From Cordilura impudica (Eukaryota > Arthropoda > Insecta > Diptera > Scathophagidae), in NCBI GenBank assembly GCA_963682025.1, contig OY821518.1, forward strand, positions 233,183,192 to 233,247,191: a DNA stretch of 64,000 nt. The letters run 5' to 3'. The position numbers were made by a program, and so were the translations under genes. Under the pieces are notes generated by a model. The model saw only the letters and a program-made list of their open reading frames with translations. It made no database searches and was not told where the DNA came from. This document shows, in pieces, positions 33,949 to 45,290 of the stretch. Every line of letters begins with the position of its first letter. Position 1 is the stretch's first letter.

Positions 33949-35254
33949 ACGGGTGATTTTTTAAGAGCTTGATAACTTTTTTTAAAAAAAAAACGCATAA
34001 AATTTGCAAAATCTCATCGGTTCTTTATTTGAAACGTTAGATTGGTCCATGACATTTACTTTTTGAAGATAATTTCATTTAAATGTTGACCGCGGCTGCG
34101 TCTTAGGTGGTCCATTCGGAAAGTCCAATTTTGGGCAACTTTTTCGAGCATTTCGGCCGGAATAGCCCGAATTTCTTCGGAAATGTTGTCTTCCAAAGCT
34201 GGAATAGTTGCTGGCTTATTTCTGTAGACTTTAGACTTGACGTAGCGCCACAAAAAATAGTCTAAAGGCGTCAAATCGCATGATCTTGGTGGCCAACTTA
34301 CCGGTCCATTTCTTGAGATGAATTGTTCTCCGAAGTTTTCCCTCAAAATGGCCATAGAATCGCGAGCTGTGTGGCATGTAGCGCCATCTTGTTGAAACCA
34401 CATGTCAACCAAGTTCAGTTCTTCCATTTTTGGCAACAAAAAGTTTGTTAGCATCGAACGATAGCGATCGCCATTCACCGTAACGTTGCGTCCAACAGCA
34501 TCTTTGAAAAAATACGGTCCAATGATTCCACCAGCGTACAAACCACACCAAACAGTGCATTTTTCAGGATGCATGGGCAGTTCTTGAACGGCTTCTGGTT
34601 GCTCTTCACTCCAAATACGGCAATTTTGCTTATTTACGAAGCCATTCAACCAGAAATGAGCCTCATCGCTGAACAAAATTTGTCGATAAAAAAGCGGATT
34701 TTCTGCCAACTTTTCTAGGGCCCATTCACTGAAAATTAGACGTTGTGGCAGATCGTTCGGCTTCAGTTCTTGCACGAGCTGTATTTTATACGGTTTTACA
34801 CCAAGATCTTTGCGTAAAATCTTCCATGTGGTCGAATAACACAAACCCAATTGCTGCGAACGGCGACGAATCGACATTTCACGGTCTTCAGTAACACTCT
34901 CAGAAACAGACGCAATATTCTCTTCTGTACGCACTGTACGCATTCGTGTGGTTGGTTTAATGTCCAATAAAGTAAACTGAGTGCGAAACTTGGTCACAAT
35001 CGCATTAATTGTTTGCTCACTTGGTCGATTATGTAGACCATAAATCGGACGTAAAGCGCGAAACACATTTCGAACCGAACACTGATTTTGGTAATAAAAT
35101 TCAATGATTTGCAAGCGTTGCTCGTTAGTAAGTCTATTCATGATGAAATGTCAAAGCATACTGAGCATCTTTCTCTTTGACACCATGTCTGAAATCCCAC
35201 GTGATCTGTCAAATACTAATGCATGAAAATCCTAACCTCAAAAAAATCACCCGT
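33949..35254 (-). mobile_element. mariner-type (IS630-Tc1-mariner) transposon, 1306 bp, complete
   Basis: Terminal inverted repeats ACGGGTGATTTTTT at both ends, flanked by TA at 33947-33948 and 35255-35256, the standard target duplication. A single intact transposase frame fills most of the element. It interrupts the I-clade ORF2 between endonuclease and RT; removing it rejoins DNVNI to EAANISKI in frame. Confidence 0.92.
34056..35141 (-). CDS. mariner-family transposase, intact frame of 361 residues
   Basis: A cut-and-paste transposase acting in the nucleus on its own inverted repeats. The N-terminal 110 residues form helix-turn-helix type DNA-binding modules (QRLQIIEFYYQN, then MSIRRRSQQLGLCYSTTWKI). 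The catalytic domain has the three aspartates in FSDEAHFWLNG, QQDGATCHTA and RSCDLTPLDYF. I count 36 residues between the second and third D, not the 34 of classical mariners. Length is near the family norm (about 350). The start is the first Met, MNRLTNEQR, and the stop lies 107 bp from the left end. No stops or frameshifts, so recent activity is likely. Subfamily name not certain. Confidence 0.92.
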   Translation of the reverse strand: MNRLTNEQRLQIIEFYYQNQCSVRNVFRALRPIYGLHNRPSEQTINAIVTKFRTQFTLLDIKPTTRMRTVRTEENIASVSESVTEDREMSIRRRSQQLGLCYSTTWKILRKDLGVKPYKIQLVQELKPNDLPQRLIFSEWALEKLAENPLFYRQILFSDEAHFWLNGFVNKQNCRIWSEEQPEAVQELPMHPEKCTVWCGLYAGGIIGPYFFKDAVGRNVTVNGDRYRSMLTNFLLPKMEELNLVDMWFQQDGATCHTARDSMAILRENFGEQFISRNGPVSWPPRSCDLTPLDYFLWRYVKSKVYRNKPATIPALEDNISEEIRAIPAEMLEKVAQNWTFRMDHLRRSRGQHLNEIIFKK

Positions 35255-36316
35255 TATATTGACATTGTCGCTAATTTGACGACAAGAATCAAAGTACAGA
35301 CACTTACTTTGAAATAGTTTCCGATTGGCCGACTCTGTCTTTAATTTGGGTCTATAGGTTGGACAGCTAGAGGTAGTATTTGAATTGTGAAAGAGCGAGA
35401 TTATAATAGGGTAGTGATCACTTCCATGCAAATTATCTAGAATTTGCCATTCTGAATCAATTGCAATTGAAGGACTACAGAATGATAAGTCTATGTGTGA
35501 GAAGGTGCCATGTGTACTAAAATGTGTGGGAGAGTTATCATTAAGGATAATATATTCCGAATCATTAATAAAATTAGTTAGAATTGTCCCTCTCCTATTA
35601 TTTGAAAGTGAACCCCAACTGGCATGCCAGCTGTTGAAGTCTCCTGTGATAATACTAGGTGTTGTAGATACTGTAAAAACATTTTCCAGATTCTGTACAG
35701 AAAAATGTTGGTGTGGCGGGATATATGAGGAGAATATATTAAATTTCAGCTTTGAAGTTATTTCAACACAGATAGTGTCTATGTTTTTATTGTTGCCTAA
35801 TATTATTTGTCGATGTTGAATGGAGTTATGAACCAATATGGCTACCCCTCCGTAACTTGTGTTAGATGTATTGGTCGAGTATAAGGTATAATTAATTGGT
35901 ATGTTTATATGTGTCAGGTCATGTAAATGTGTTTCTTGAATACATACAATTTTAGGCAAATAGGTTTTTATGAGAATTTGAAGTTCATTATAATTATTTT
36001 TAAACCCGTTCATATTCCATTGGAGGATGTTAAATATCATTTGATAGGGTATTGAAGTTTAAATATACAATTAGTATTAAAATAATAAATAATTTTAATT
36101 TGTAATGAACTAATTTTATAAGAGTTAGCCAAAAAGGTAAGGTATCTGATTTAAGTTTAAATATGTAAAAAAAAAAAAACAACATAAATAAATAATTGAG
36201 AGCAGAAAAAATGAATAATAGAGATTTGTAAGAGTTAATATAAAAATAATATAAAAATAATATAATACTTTGTTATTGTTTTTAAAATAAAATTTAAGAG
36301 TTATTATTGTAAATAT

Positions 36317-37487
36317 TTACGAGGAATTTTTCGAGCGCTTAGCCTCAAGCTCCAGTTGTTTTTTTACTTGCGATCTTGTTCTCTTAGATGTGTTTCTAGG
36401 TAGCAGTATAGTTTTTTTATTTGGTGAGTTTTTATTTGATGTGTTTTGTTTATCAGTGTCAGAGATGTCGGTGGAGATGTCACTCATTACATCGTCATAC
36501 TTTTTGATTGTGCGTGAATTTGTTGGTAAGTTCGGTGGTGGCATAATATTCGATGTATTTGGTGTATATTTATTGTTTATTCCAATTGAGTGGTTGTTGT
36601 TTTGTGTTACTACTGCAGAGTAAGATGTAGTTTGGTTGTTGTGTTTTTGTTGATAAATTGTTGATGCTCTTTTTTTACTAACTTTTTCAATAGTTATTAT
36701 TGCTTGTATTTCTTTCTCTTTAAGAAATACTGGGCAAGATCTATTGACAGAAGCATGATCGCATTTTTCATAGTTTAGTGTTTTGCAGTTGCTGCAATGA
36801 GATGGTCGGGTGCATTTCTCCTTTAATTCGGCATTAAGGTGGTATGATTGTGCGCAGTTGTAACAAATTTTATCATTTTTACATATTTTCGAGACATGGC
36901 CATATTGAAAGCAATTATTACACTTCAATGGGAGGGGAATATATGGTCTTATGCGTAATTTTTCATAACCTACCGCCAATTCAGACGGCAGTGAAGGCAG
37001 TGCAAAGGTTATAATTATAAGACCAGTTTCATTAAGCTTGTCATCCACTTTTTTCATTATTTTTTTTCACTGCACAAACATTTTGTTTTTTTAATTCCGA
37101 TAGAATTTCTTCTTTACCAATACCCCGCAAATCGTTGGAGTAAATAACTCCTCTTGCGTAGTTGAGGGTTTTGTGCTCGGTTACTTCGACTTTTATTTCG
37201 GGAGATAGCGAAGTTAATTTTATTAGTTGTCTTGCTTGAGTGTAGTTTTTTGTTTTTATAAGTATACAGCCGGTTTTTAGTTTTTTGCACAGAACAACTT
37301 CTCCTCCAGCTATACTGTCCACTACTTTCTTTATTAAGAAGGGAGAGACATTTGCGAGAGATTCAGTGCTATTCACACGTGACATCAACAAATATTTTTC
37401 ACCAGGAGAGATTATATTTAGCGTTTTCTTTTGATCTAACATTATTAGTGTTTGTGTGTAATTGAATTCATCAGGCGGCTTGTTCAT
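36317..37487 (-). pseudogene. I-clade ORF1 (nucleocapsid-like), one frameshift
   Basis: Starts MNKPPDEFNY at 37487. The first 145 codons contain an RRM-like segment (GCILIKTKNYTQARQLIK). A one-base slip in an A-run near 37055-37050 breaks the frame. The second part has three CCHC-type zinc motifs: CNNCFQYGHVSKIC, CYNCAQSYHLNAELKEKC and CSNCKTLNYEKCDHAS (36930-36760). It ends with a basic, Ser/Asn-rich tail. This matches I-type ORF1 proteins that bind element RNA. Correcting the single slip would give about 390 residues. Confidence 0.85.
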
Positions 37488-37608
37488 GTTTAGTACTGTT
37501 TAATATATGTAATATGTAATATATTTATTGTATTGTTCAAAATTATTAAAAAGAAACACGGAGCGATAAAAGTCACGTCTGTCTTCAATGAGAGAAGTTT
37601 TGCAACTG

Positions 37609-38420
37609 TTTATTAAAAGTTACTTTTTGAATCAATTGTGCATTTTTAGTAAAAGGTACTTTTTTAGTAAAATGCATTTTTTTAAGAAATTGTATTCTTT
37701 TACAAAAAGTTAAATTCTTAACAAATAATAATTTTTTAAAAAAGGAAAAGGTGCTGTTAAAAAAATTATACTTTTTAAGGTTATGTACTTTTTTAATAAA
37801 ATGTTCTTTTATAAGAAAATGTACTTTTGAAGAAACATCGCTTTTTTAAGGTCAGATACTGTTTCAGGAAAAGGTAATTTTTTAAGAAAATTAACTTTTT
37901 TTTAAAAAGTGCTTTTGTAAGAAAATGTACTTTTTTAAGAGAAAGTACTTTTTAGGAAAAGGAACTTTTTAAGAAAAGGTGCCTCCTTAAGAGAAAGTAA
38001 TTGTTGTGAAAATTAACTGTTTAAGAAAAGATATGTTGTTAAGAAAGTCTACTTCTTTTAGAAAAGGCACTTGTAAAGAATATAACTTTTTAGAAAATGT
38101 ATTTTTCAAAGAAAGGGTACCGTTTAAGAAAACATACCTGTTTTAGGAAAAAGTACTTTTTTAAGAAAAAAGTTCTTTTTAAAGAAAGGGTAATCTTTTA
38201 AGGATATCCGCCTTTTTAGAAAAAAGGCTTTTAAATAAAATATACTTCTTTAAGAATGAGTACTTATAAAGAAAATTAACTATTTCAGAAAAGGTACTTT
38301 TATAGGAAAATCTACTTTTTTTAAAGTAAATTTACTTTTTTAAAAAATATATATTTTTTTCACGAAAAAAAACTTCTTCGTTAAGAAAAGGTACTCTTTG
38401 AGTAAAGGTACTATTTGGCT
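37609..38420 (+). repeat. Degenerate TTAAGAAAAGGTACTTTT satellite, block 3 (right of the I-type LINE)
   Basis: Continuation of block 2 after the LINE insertion, with the same 18-22-bp unit in the same orientation. It fades at about 38420 into unique sequence. Confidence 0.8.
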
Positions 38421-40119
38421 TAAATTCATGATGTGTTGAGAGAAAGAGTTAATCATTATTTGACATCTTTGAAGTTCGTCTTTTAATTCCAATACTTCTC
38501 AACAATGGTATTTGCATTACAATACCAGCCAAGGTAATAATTATAAAATCAAATGTGGTTTAAGACAAAAACTCCCAGGGTATTATTTCTTATTTAATAT
38601 CATGACGTTCTTAAATCACTATTCCTCAAAACTGCTTTGGAATGGGATAAATCGTTTGTTATAAATAAAATTCGATGCTCGATATACCCACATTCTACTG
38701 TTTAATATATAAATAATATATTTTAACATTCCCACTGGCAAATAGTTTCACTTGAAATTTGTTTTTTAATAGAAATGGAAATTCTGTTACCTCTATTCCA
38801 AATTCCCTTGCTCATCGCCAAGAATATATATTGTGTCTGTAAAATTTTTAAGTATTGTGCGGTACAAATGATTGTGCTGGTGGCAGTAGTAGTAGTAAGT
38901 AGTTCATTTTATTATTCATACAACCTTAATGTGTTTTATTTTGCAAGAGCAGTGAAAACGTACATTTGCGTTGTTTCCAATTTCGAATTTTTTCACGTCG
39001 TTAAGGTTTATCTACTTGCTGTTTTGAATATTTAAAAACTTGAAAAAAAATCGAGCTCCAAAAAAAAGAAAAATGCTGATACACGACTAGTGTACAGCTC
39101 GAAGGATGCCATGATAAAAAAATCACCCCAACACACCAACAAATTATACAAAATGAATGTTTCGAAGTTTACTGTAACTAATTAGAAAATTATACAGGAA
39201 AAAATCAAATCTATTGAAGCCACAAAAATTTGCTGAAGCATAAGTTCAAATTGAGAGCCAAACAAAAGCTTTAAACTTTTATTTGGAATTAATTTGAAAT
39301 CATATAGAAATTGAAGTCATTTTGTTAAAGCAGATGGAATATTCAATTAAATTAAAAATTAAAAGAAATATTGACTCCTCAAATAACTAACAGAAACCAC
39401 ATAAAAAACATTAAGATATTTTATATATTTTCTTATATCAAATATGTAGTTAGTTTCATACACAAATTCTGAAAGGATATTTCTTATCATGTTTAACCAA
39501 TAAAATTTTTCATAACAACATTCGGTTTCTGTAGCTCACATAATTATTTAAAATATAATATGAACTTATTTACTACTTAACTATGTGACTGCTAAATAAG
39601 ACCACAATTTTTTGTTTTTCTATGCTGAATTTGATTTTCGAGGATTTGCGATTTGATATTTTTTATTATTATGACTTTTTAATAATATAGATTTTTGTAT
39701 AAAATCTTCAAAATCAATAATTCACACAATACTTTCAATTAACTGTGGGCAGGCAAACTAGTTTGTTTTATGAGTAATATTTTTATTTAAAATATTTAAA
39801 ACTTTGAACATATTTTAAAGTGTTTAGCGTCGTGCCAGTGAATAAGTGATTTAATTAACTTTAAACAAGTAAAATAATTCCAGCCGGTTAAGACTGACAA
39901 TATGATACCCTACACCTGGGGTTTGGCAAAAGGTCTGAGGTTCGACATTACTGCGGTTGTAATTGGATTTATAAAATAAGAACTTTAATAAATTTGTGCC
40001 TTATTGGTTTAAAAACTTGTATATCAGATTCTATTTTTATATGGGACTAAGTTGAAAAAATTACCGATCGTGCCCATATTCAGTCATGCACATCTCATAC
40101 AAAATCTTAAAATTACTAA
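38421..40119. other. AT-rich interval with a HINE end fragment
   Basis: No gene recognised. At 39866-39930 AAACAAGTAAAATAATTCC, an imperfect palindrome and ATACCCTACACCTGGGG resemble the reversed end of a HINE-type element; the rest of that copy is not recognisable beyond about 40100. An 86-codon hydrophobic frame at 38775-39035 has no family resemblance. Confidence 0.4.
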
Positions 40120-41825
40120 GGATTTTTTTTTAAGAAAAAGTACTTTTTAAGAACAAGTATTTTGTTTTTAAAGAAAGCAGTTGTTTAAGACAAGGTACTT
40201 TTTTAGAAAGGGTACTTTTTTATAAAATGGTATTTTTTTAAGCAACTATACTTTATTAGGAAAGGTACTTTTTTTAGGTAAAGGTACTATTTTAAGAAAG
40301 CTACTTTGTTAGGAAAGGATTTTTTTGTAAAAGGTACTTTCTTATAAAATGTAATTTTTTTATTAAAGGTACTTTTTTATAAAAGTTACTTTTTTAGCAA
40401 ACGTACTTTGTTAGGAAAGGTACTTTTTTAGGAAAGGTACCTTCTAAGAAAAGGTACCTTTTTAGAAAAGGTACTTTTTTAGAAAAGGTACTTTTTTAGG
40501 AAAGGTAGTTTTTTAGAAAAGGTAGTTTTTTATAAAAGATTCTTTTTAGAAAAGGTACTTTTTTATGAAAGGCACTTTTTTATAAAAGGTACTTTTTTAT
40601 AAAAGTTACTTTTTTAAAAGTACTTTTTTATAAAAGTACTTTTTAAAAAAAGGTATTTTTTATGAAAGGCACTTTTTAGAAAATGTACTTTTTAGAAAAG
40701 GTAGTTTTTTATAAAAGGCACTTTTTTATAAAAGGTACTTTTAGGAAATGGTGCTTTTTTATAAAAGGCACTTTTTAGAAAAGGTACTTTTTTATAAAAG
40801 GCACTTTTTTAAAAGGCACTTCTTTATAAAAGGTAGTTTTTTGAAAAGGTACTTTTAGAAAAGGAACTTTTTTCGAAAATTTACTTTTTTATAAAAGTCA
40901 CTTTTTTGTAAGAGGTACTTTTTAGAAAAAGTACTTTTTCGTAAAAGGTAGTTTAGCATAAAATGGTATTTTTTTAAGTTAAGGTTCTATTTTAAGAAAG
41001 CTAATTTGTTAAGGAAAGGTATTTTTTTATAAAAGGTATTTTTTTAAATAACGTACTTTTTATAAAAAGGTTATTTTTTATAAAGGGTACTTTTTTAGAA
41101 AACGTAAGTTTTTAGAAAAGGTACTTTTTTAGAAAAGGTATTTTTTTAGATATGATACTTTTTTAAAAAAGTTACTTATTTTAGAAAAATTACTTTTTTA
41201 GAAAGTATTACTTTTTGAAAAATTAATTTTTTAGCTAAGATATTTTTTTATAAAAGCTACTGTTTTATGTAAGGTACTCTTTTATAAAATGTACATTTTA
41301 TAGTAGGTACTTTTTTATAAAAGGTACTTGTTTACAAAAGGTACTTTTTTATGAAAGGTACTTTTTGGAAAAGGTATTTTTTAGAATAGTATTTTTTTGT
41401 ATAAAAGGTACCTTTTTAGAAAAGGTAGTTTTTTAGAAAGGTTAATTTTTTAGAAAAGGTGTTTTTTAGCAAAGGTACTTTTATAAAAGCTACTTTTTTA
41501 TATAAAGTACTTTTTATAAATGGTAATTTTTTAGAAAAGGTAGTTCTTTAGAAAAGGTACATTTTTAGGGTATTTTTTTATAAAAGGTTCTTTTTCAGAA
41601 ATAACTTTTTAAGAAAAGGTACTTTTTAAGACAAGAAACTTTTTACGGAAATGTACTCTTTTAAGGAAATGTACTTTTTTAGCAAATTTACTCTTTTAAT
41701 ACAACGTATTTTTTAAGGAAAGGTTTCCTTAAGAAAGGTAGTTTTTAAAATAAATGTACTCTTTAAAAATAATGTACTTTTTTAAGAAAGGTACTTTTTG
41801 AAGAAAAAGTAATTTCTTAAGGGTT
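40120..41825 (+). repeat. Degenerate AAAAGGTACTTTTTTA satellite, block 4 (1.7 kb, most regular)
   Basis: About 90 copies of a 17-20-bp unit, roughly TACTTTTTTATAAAAGG or TACTTTTTTAGAAAAGG. It is most homogeneous between 40380 and 40940 and decays toward both sides, as expected if unequal exchange acts in the middle of an array. The KpnI-type word GGTACC appears in some units. Confidence 0.85.
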
Positions 41826-42651
41826 TTGAAAGGGTTAATTAAAAGATTATAGGAACAGAAAAATTCAAATATTCCTGTTATTTACTTTAATAAAAAACTA
41901 ATAAATGTGAAGTTTGCGGACAATCGGATAAGGAAAAGTCGCACCGGAAGATATGTCTTTTTTTTGAGGTTTTACGAAAATTTCGTTCTTAAGCTTAATT
42001 CTTCCGACAAGTTGTTGTAAGAAGTTGTTGTAAGCTGTAAAAATTTAAAATCGAATAAAAATTCGCCAAGAAGTAGCAAATGCCCCAGACCACTTTTGTG
42101 CCAAAAAAAAAGATAGGACATGAAATTTGATAGCATTTTTTTCAACACTGAGAAATTTACTAAAGCCATATTTTTTTTTGTCTCTATATTTATATGTTAT
42201 CATATATGAAGTATTGTTTTATTTCCACGTTGTTAACCTATTGCGCATTGAGACCGAAAATGGGAATTTTTTTGATAAAATTTTAAAAACTCCTTTTTCA
42301 AGTTTTAAAAAAAATTCTTTAATAAAATTTAAAAAAATGGATCTGGCACCAGAGATTAAGTGTGTGAATTTTTAGGTAAATCCCTCGGTCAGAATTTTTT
42401 GACAAGGATCATATTTTTGCGGATTTCGAAAAAATGGGATTTTTGTAAAATATTCTGTAAAAGTACACTTTCTAAATACTTTGTATCAAAAATTCATCAC
42501 TTTACTACTTTTAAATGTTATATTTGATCTGAATAGCCTACGGTTTCGCAAAAAATAATATCACCAAATTAACCCTTTTGGAATTGGGGTCACATATGAC
42601 CCCAAGCTAATAAAAGACTATTTCTTCAAAAAAACTCAAATATTTTGTACT

Positions 42652-43681
42652 AGATGTCATACGGGTTTTACGTGCGTTCCTGTCTTGTCGACTTAACCAC
42701 ACGGTGGTCTTAGCACATGGAGAGATACTATGCGTCCTGCCTTCGCCCCTCCATAAGACGGTAACAAGCTGGAGTGATGTTGTACGGCATCACTCCATAC
42801 TTTGTTATTGTGTCGGGCCTATCTAAAACCCCTTTGCTTTAGAGCTAGCAACACCCGGGTGGATGCACCTCCACATCGATCTGTGATCTGCCCGCGATAC
42901 GGGCACCACAAGCCACTGCGAAACTCCCCGAGGGGCCGTTCCCAATGAGATCGTAAAAGATTCGTCAAAGACTTCTGCAATGACCTTGCTTACCATAGCA
43001 CTGTTTTCTGACCCATTTTCACGCACTCTTGTATCGTCAAAAAAGACTTCTACTCATGCTACATCCGACATTCTTGCATCCGATTCATCTTGCGACTCAT
43101 CTTCCACTCATGCCACCCAACCAACGCTTATGCATTCCCATCCAACGCATATACCAGCTCTTCCAATCCACAACCACCCCTACGAGTCACACACAGCGAT
43201 CTCCTCTACACGTCAGATTCGAAAGCCTCTAGTGCCACGTTCGTAATGTGGTCCAACAATACCTTCATTTCAACTTGGACTCACATATATTAAAGGGGTG
43301 TGACAACCTTTTCATCTGGTTGGATGTTTCACGATCCACCAGTCGGCTATCAGATTACAGTGTTATGGCTCGCTTGGTATCCGCAAGAAGTCGAAGAGTC
43401 CTCTTTTTGGGCAATTCGATCTTCCCGCAGTACCAAATTTAGCGCCTTTTGGTTAGACTTCGCTACTAATTAGCCAATTTAGTAACTACCAGTTATCCCC
43501 CGTGTGGGATTGCACTGGCAGACATTTCTCTTCCTTAACCTTTAGCCGCTAGGAATAATCACCAGAATTAATTGGCTTTGCCTAGCGTTGCACAGGAGCA
43601 CCACTTGGAGGTAGGTTAAAGGCCATTGTATCACGTCTCTGGCAAGTCAGTTCATAATGAGTACAACTTTTGCTCCCTAAG
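42652..43681 (-). mobile_element. 5'-truncated R1-like LINE tail with 9-bp target duplication
   Basis: Flanked by TTTTGTACT at 42643-42651 and 43682-43690. The insert is clearly GC-richer than its surroundings. On the minus strand its 3' end reads GACAAGACAGGAACGCACGT and AAAAC, matching the end of the R1-like LINE at 9722-11097 (GAGACAGGTACTCACGTAAAAC), with further shared blocks upstream. It therefore seems to be a second copy of that family containing mainly 3' untranslated sequence. Frames seen here are not convincing as coding. Confidence 0.65.
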
Positions 43682-43948
43682 TTTTGTACTGTTGAATTTT
43701 AAGATACGACGCTTAAAATATAATAATCATATGTGTTGAACTTCCGTTCCTAAAATTTGGGATAAATCCGGGAACGCTAACCTATTATTTGCCAAGGCCA
43801 GCTTTGGATTTTAAGATATTTTTAAATAAAAATTACCGAAACCGAGTTTTTCTATTAAACTCGATGACACCACTATATAGAATTAAGGAAAAATAATTCG
43901 GTTATTTTTTATTAATTTAACCCTTCACTGCTCCCGGGATCAAAATAA

Positions 43949-44378
43949 TCCATTGTGATATACCAAACTATCACATAGATCATAGTCAAATTGGGTTCGT
44001 CTGTGTTTATTGTATCCATTAATCAGTAGCCCAAACAAAATCCCTATACGACAATTCTTAGTCAAGGCCCCATATAAAGCTGCTTCCCGATCTTTAGTTA
44101 AATCCATCAAAAAACAGAAATATTGCACAGATTTTTCTCAAATTTGGTTTGTATATATTTTTTCAAAATATAAGTGACTTTACCAAATATGGTCAGGTTC
44201 GGTCCGATATGAAGTTTTTCATATCTGCAGCCAAAAAAATTAATAACAATGGCACTCAAATTCGGTTGATGCTTATTTTCTATATCCAATCAGTTGGACC
44301 GAAGAGATAGGGTCTCTAAACCATGGTATAGGGTATCGTATAGTCGGTCTAGACCGACTATAATTTCTTACTTGTTTT
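43949..44378 (+). mobile_element. HINE/DINE-1-like element, 5'-truncated copy C
   Basis: Ends with GTCGGTCTAGACCGACTATA and TTTCTTACTTGTTTT like elements A and B. The left side starts within the family (similar to 22045 of element B), so the 5' half with the microsatellite is missing. It fills the loop of the foldback element. Confidence 0.7.
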
Positions 44379-45290
44379 AATTTATATTCGCGGCCAATAA
44401 GCAGATAAATGCACCAAAGATATATCACAATAGATTATTTTGATCCCAGGATCACTGAAGTGTTAAATAAATAAAAATTAACCGAATTATTTCTCTTAAA
44501 TTCTAAACAGTGGTTTCATCGAGTTTAATAGAAAAACTAGTTTTCGGTAATTTTTATTTAAAAATATCTTAAAATCCAAAGCTGGCCTTGGCAAATAATG
44601 GGTTAACGTTCTCGGATTTATCCAAGATTTTAGGAATGGAAGTTCTACACAATTGGTTATTATATTTTAAGCGTCGCATTTGAAAATTCACGGCACTTAC
44701 AAAATATTTGTTTTTTTTTTTAATAAACTGTCTTTTATTAGCTTGGGGTCATATGTGGCTCCAATTCCAAAAGGGTTAACGGGTTAATTTTTTGCAAAAT
44801 CCTAGGCTATTCAGATAAAATATAACATTTGAAAGTAGGAAAGTGATGAATTTTTGATACAAATTATTTAGAAAGAGTATATTTAACGAATATTTTACAT
44901 TGATCCCATATATCTCGAAATCCGAAAAAATAAAATCCTTGTCAAAAAAATTCGGGCCAAGGGATTTACCAAAAAACTCATACAGGTTATCTCTGCTATG
45001 TACTTAGCAAAATTTTTTAAAACTTCAGAATAGGTTAACAGCGTGGTAATAAAGTAATACTTCATACCTGATTACTTATAAGTATAGAGACACAAAAATT
45101 ATGGCTTTAATCAATTTCTCGAAGTTGAAAAAATGCTATCAAATTTAACGACCTAGTTTTTTTTGGCGCAAAGATGGTCTAGGGCATTAACAATTTCTTG
45201 GCGAATTTTTATTCGATTTTGAATTTTTATAGCTTTCGGAAAAGATAATTTAATACTAATCCCGATTCTTATAACAACTTGTCGAAAAAT

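Larger units (their letters stand above)
31021..36040 (-). pseudogene. I-clade ORF2: endonuclease, reverse transcriptase, RNase H (interrupted)
   Basis: From ATG 36040: APE-type endonuclease with NILQWNMNGF, QETHL, TGDFNSWH and GSDHYP (36034-35400). After the mariner (33949-35254) come the linker and RT: GLDRVSYPML, PISLNSCISKVMDK, SRQFGFRRGKSTIDCLLYL, SLDFDSAFDRI (32990-32950), IPQGSPLSVTLFLIPYN and the catalytic YADD (about 32700). RNase H (LYTDGSKSD near 31820, SAELIAIYE, ICTDSL, GHCGIQGNELAD near 31530) and a CCHC-like tail (31190-31140) follow. Lesions: mariner insertion, a frameshift near 32940 and TAG after KLFKKW (32070). The RNase H domain supports the I clade. Confidence 0.9.
30863..37608 (-). 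mobile_element. Full-length I-clade non-LTR retrotransposon with 13-bp target duplication
   Basis: The target duplication TTTATTAAAAGTT is at 30850-30862 and 37609-37621. On the minus strand the element starts CAGTTGCAAAACTTCTCTC (CAGT starts are typical of the I factor), has ORF1 and ORF2 with APE endonuclease, RT and RNase H, and ends in an AATAAATAAAATAAAATA-type tail. Total 6746 bp, or about 5.44 kb without the mariner inserted in ORF2. Few lesions are present (one frameshift in ORF1; one frameshift and one stop in ORF2), so it is fairly young. Confidence 0.9.
41985..45290. mobile_element. Giant foldback (inverted repeat) element, twice interrupted
   Basis: Outer arms 41985-42651 and 44697-45290 are imperfect reverse complements: GACAAGTTGTT, AAAATCGAATAAAAATTCGC, GGGGTCATATGTG and AACCCTTTTGGAATTGG occur inverted. 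Inner arms 43682-43945 and 44395-44690 continue the pairing: CAAAGCTGGCCTTGGCAAAT, GTTTAATAGAAAAAC and CCGAATTATT occur inverted. The left arm is broken by a LINE tail (42652-43681) and the loop holds a HINE fragment (43949-44378). The bare structure would be two arms of roughly 0.9 kb. No transposase was found. Confidence 0.8.

Noticed and set aside
38775..39035. 86-codon hydrophobic frame as a membrane protein
   Set aside because: Composition-driven; no family resemblance and no splice sites or conserved context.
25240..41825. CRISPR-like array
   Set aside because: The repeats are short, directly adjacent and degenerate with no constant repeat/unique spacer pattern, and the DNA is eukaryotic.
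42823..43442. Overlapping frames in the GC-rich insert, one Ser/Thr/His/Pro-rich
   Set aside because: No conserved motif, several overlapping frames, and the region corresponds to 3' untranslated sequence of an R1-like LINE.
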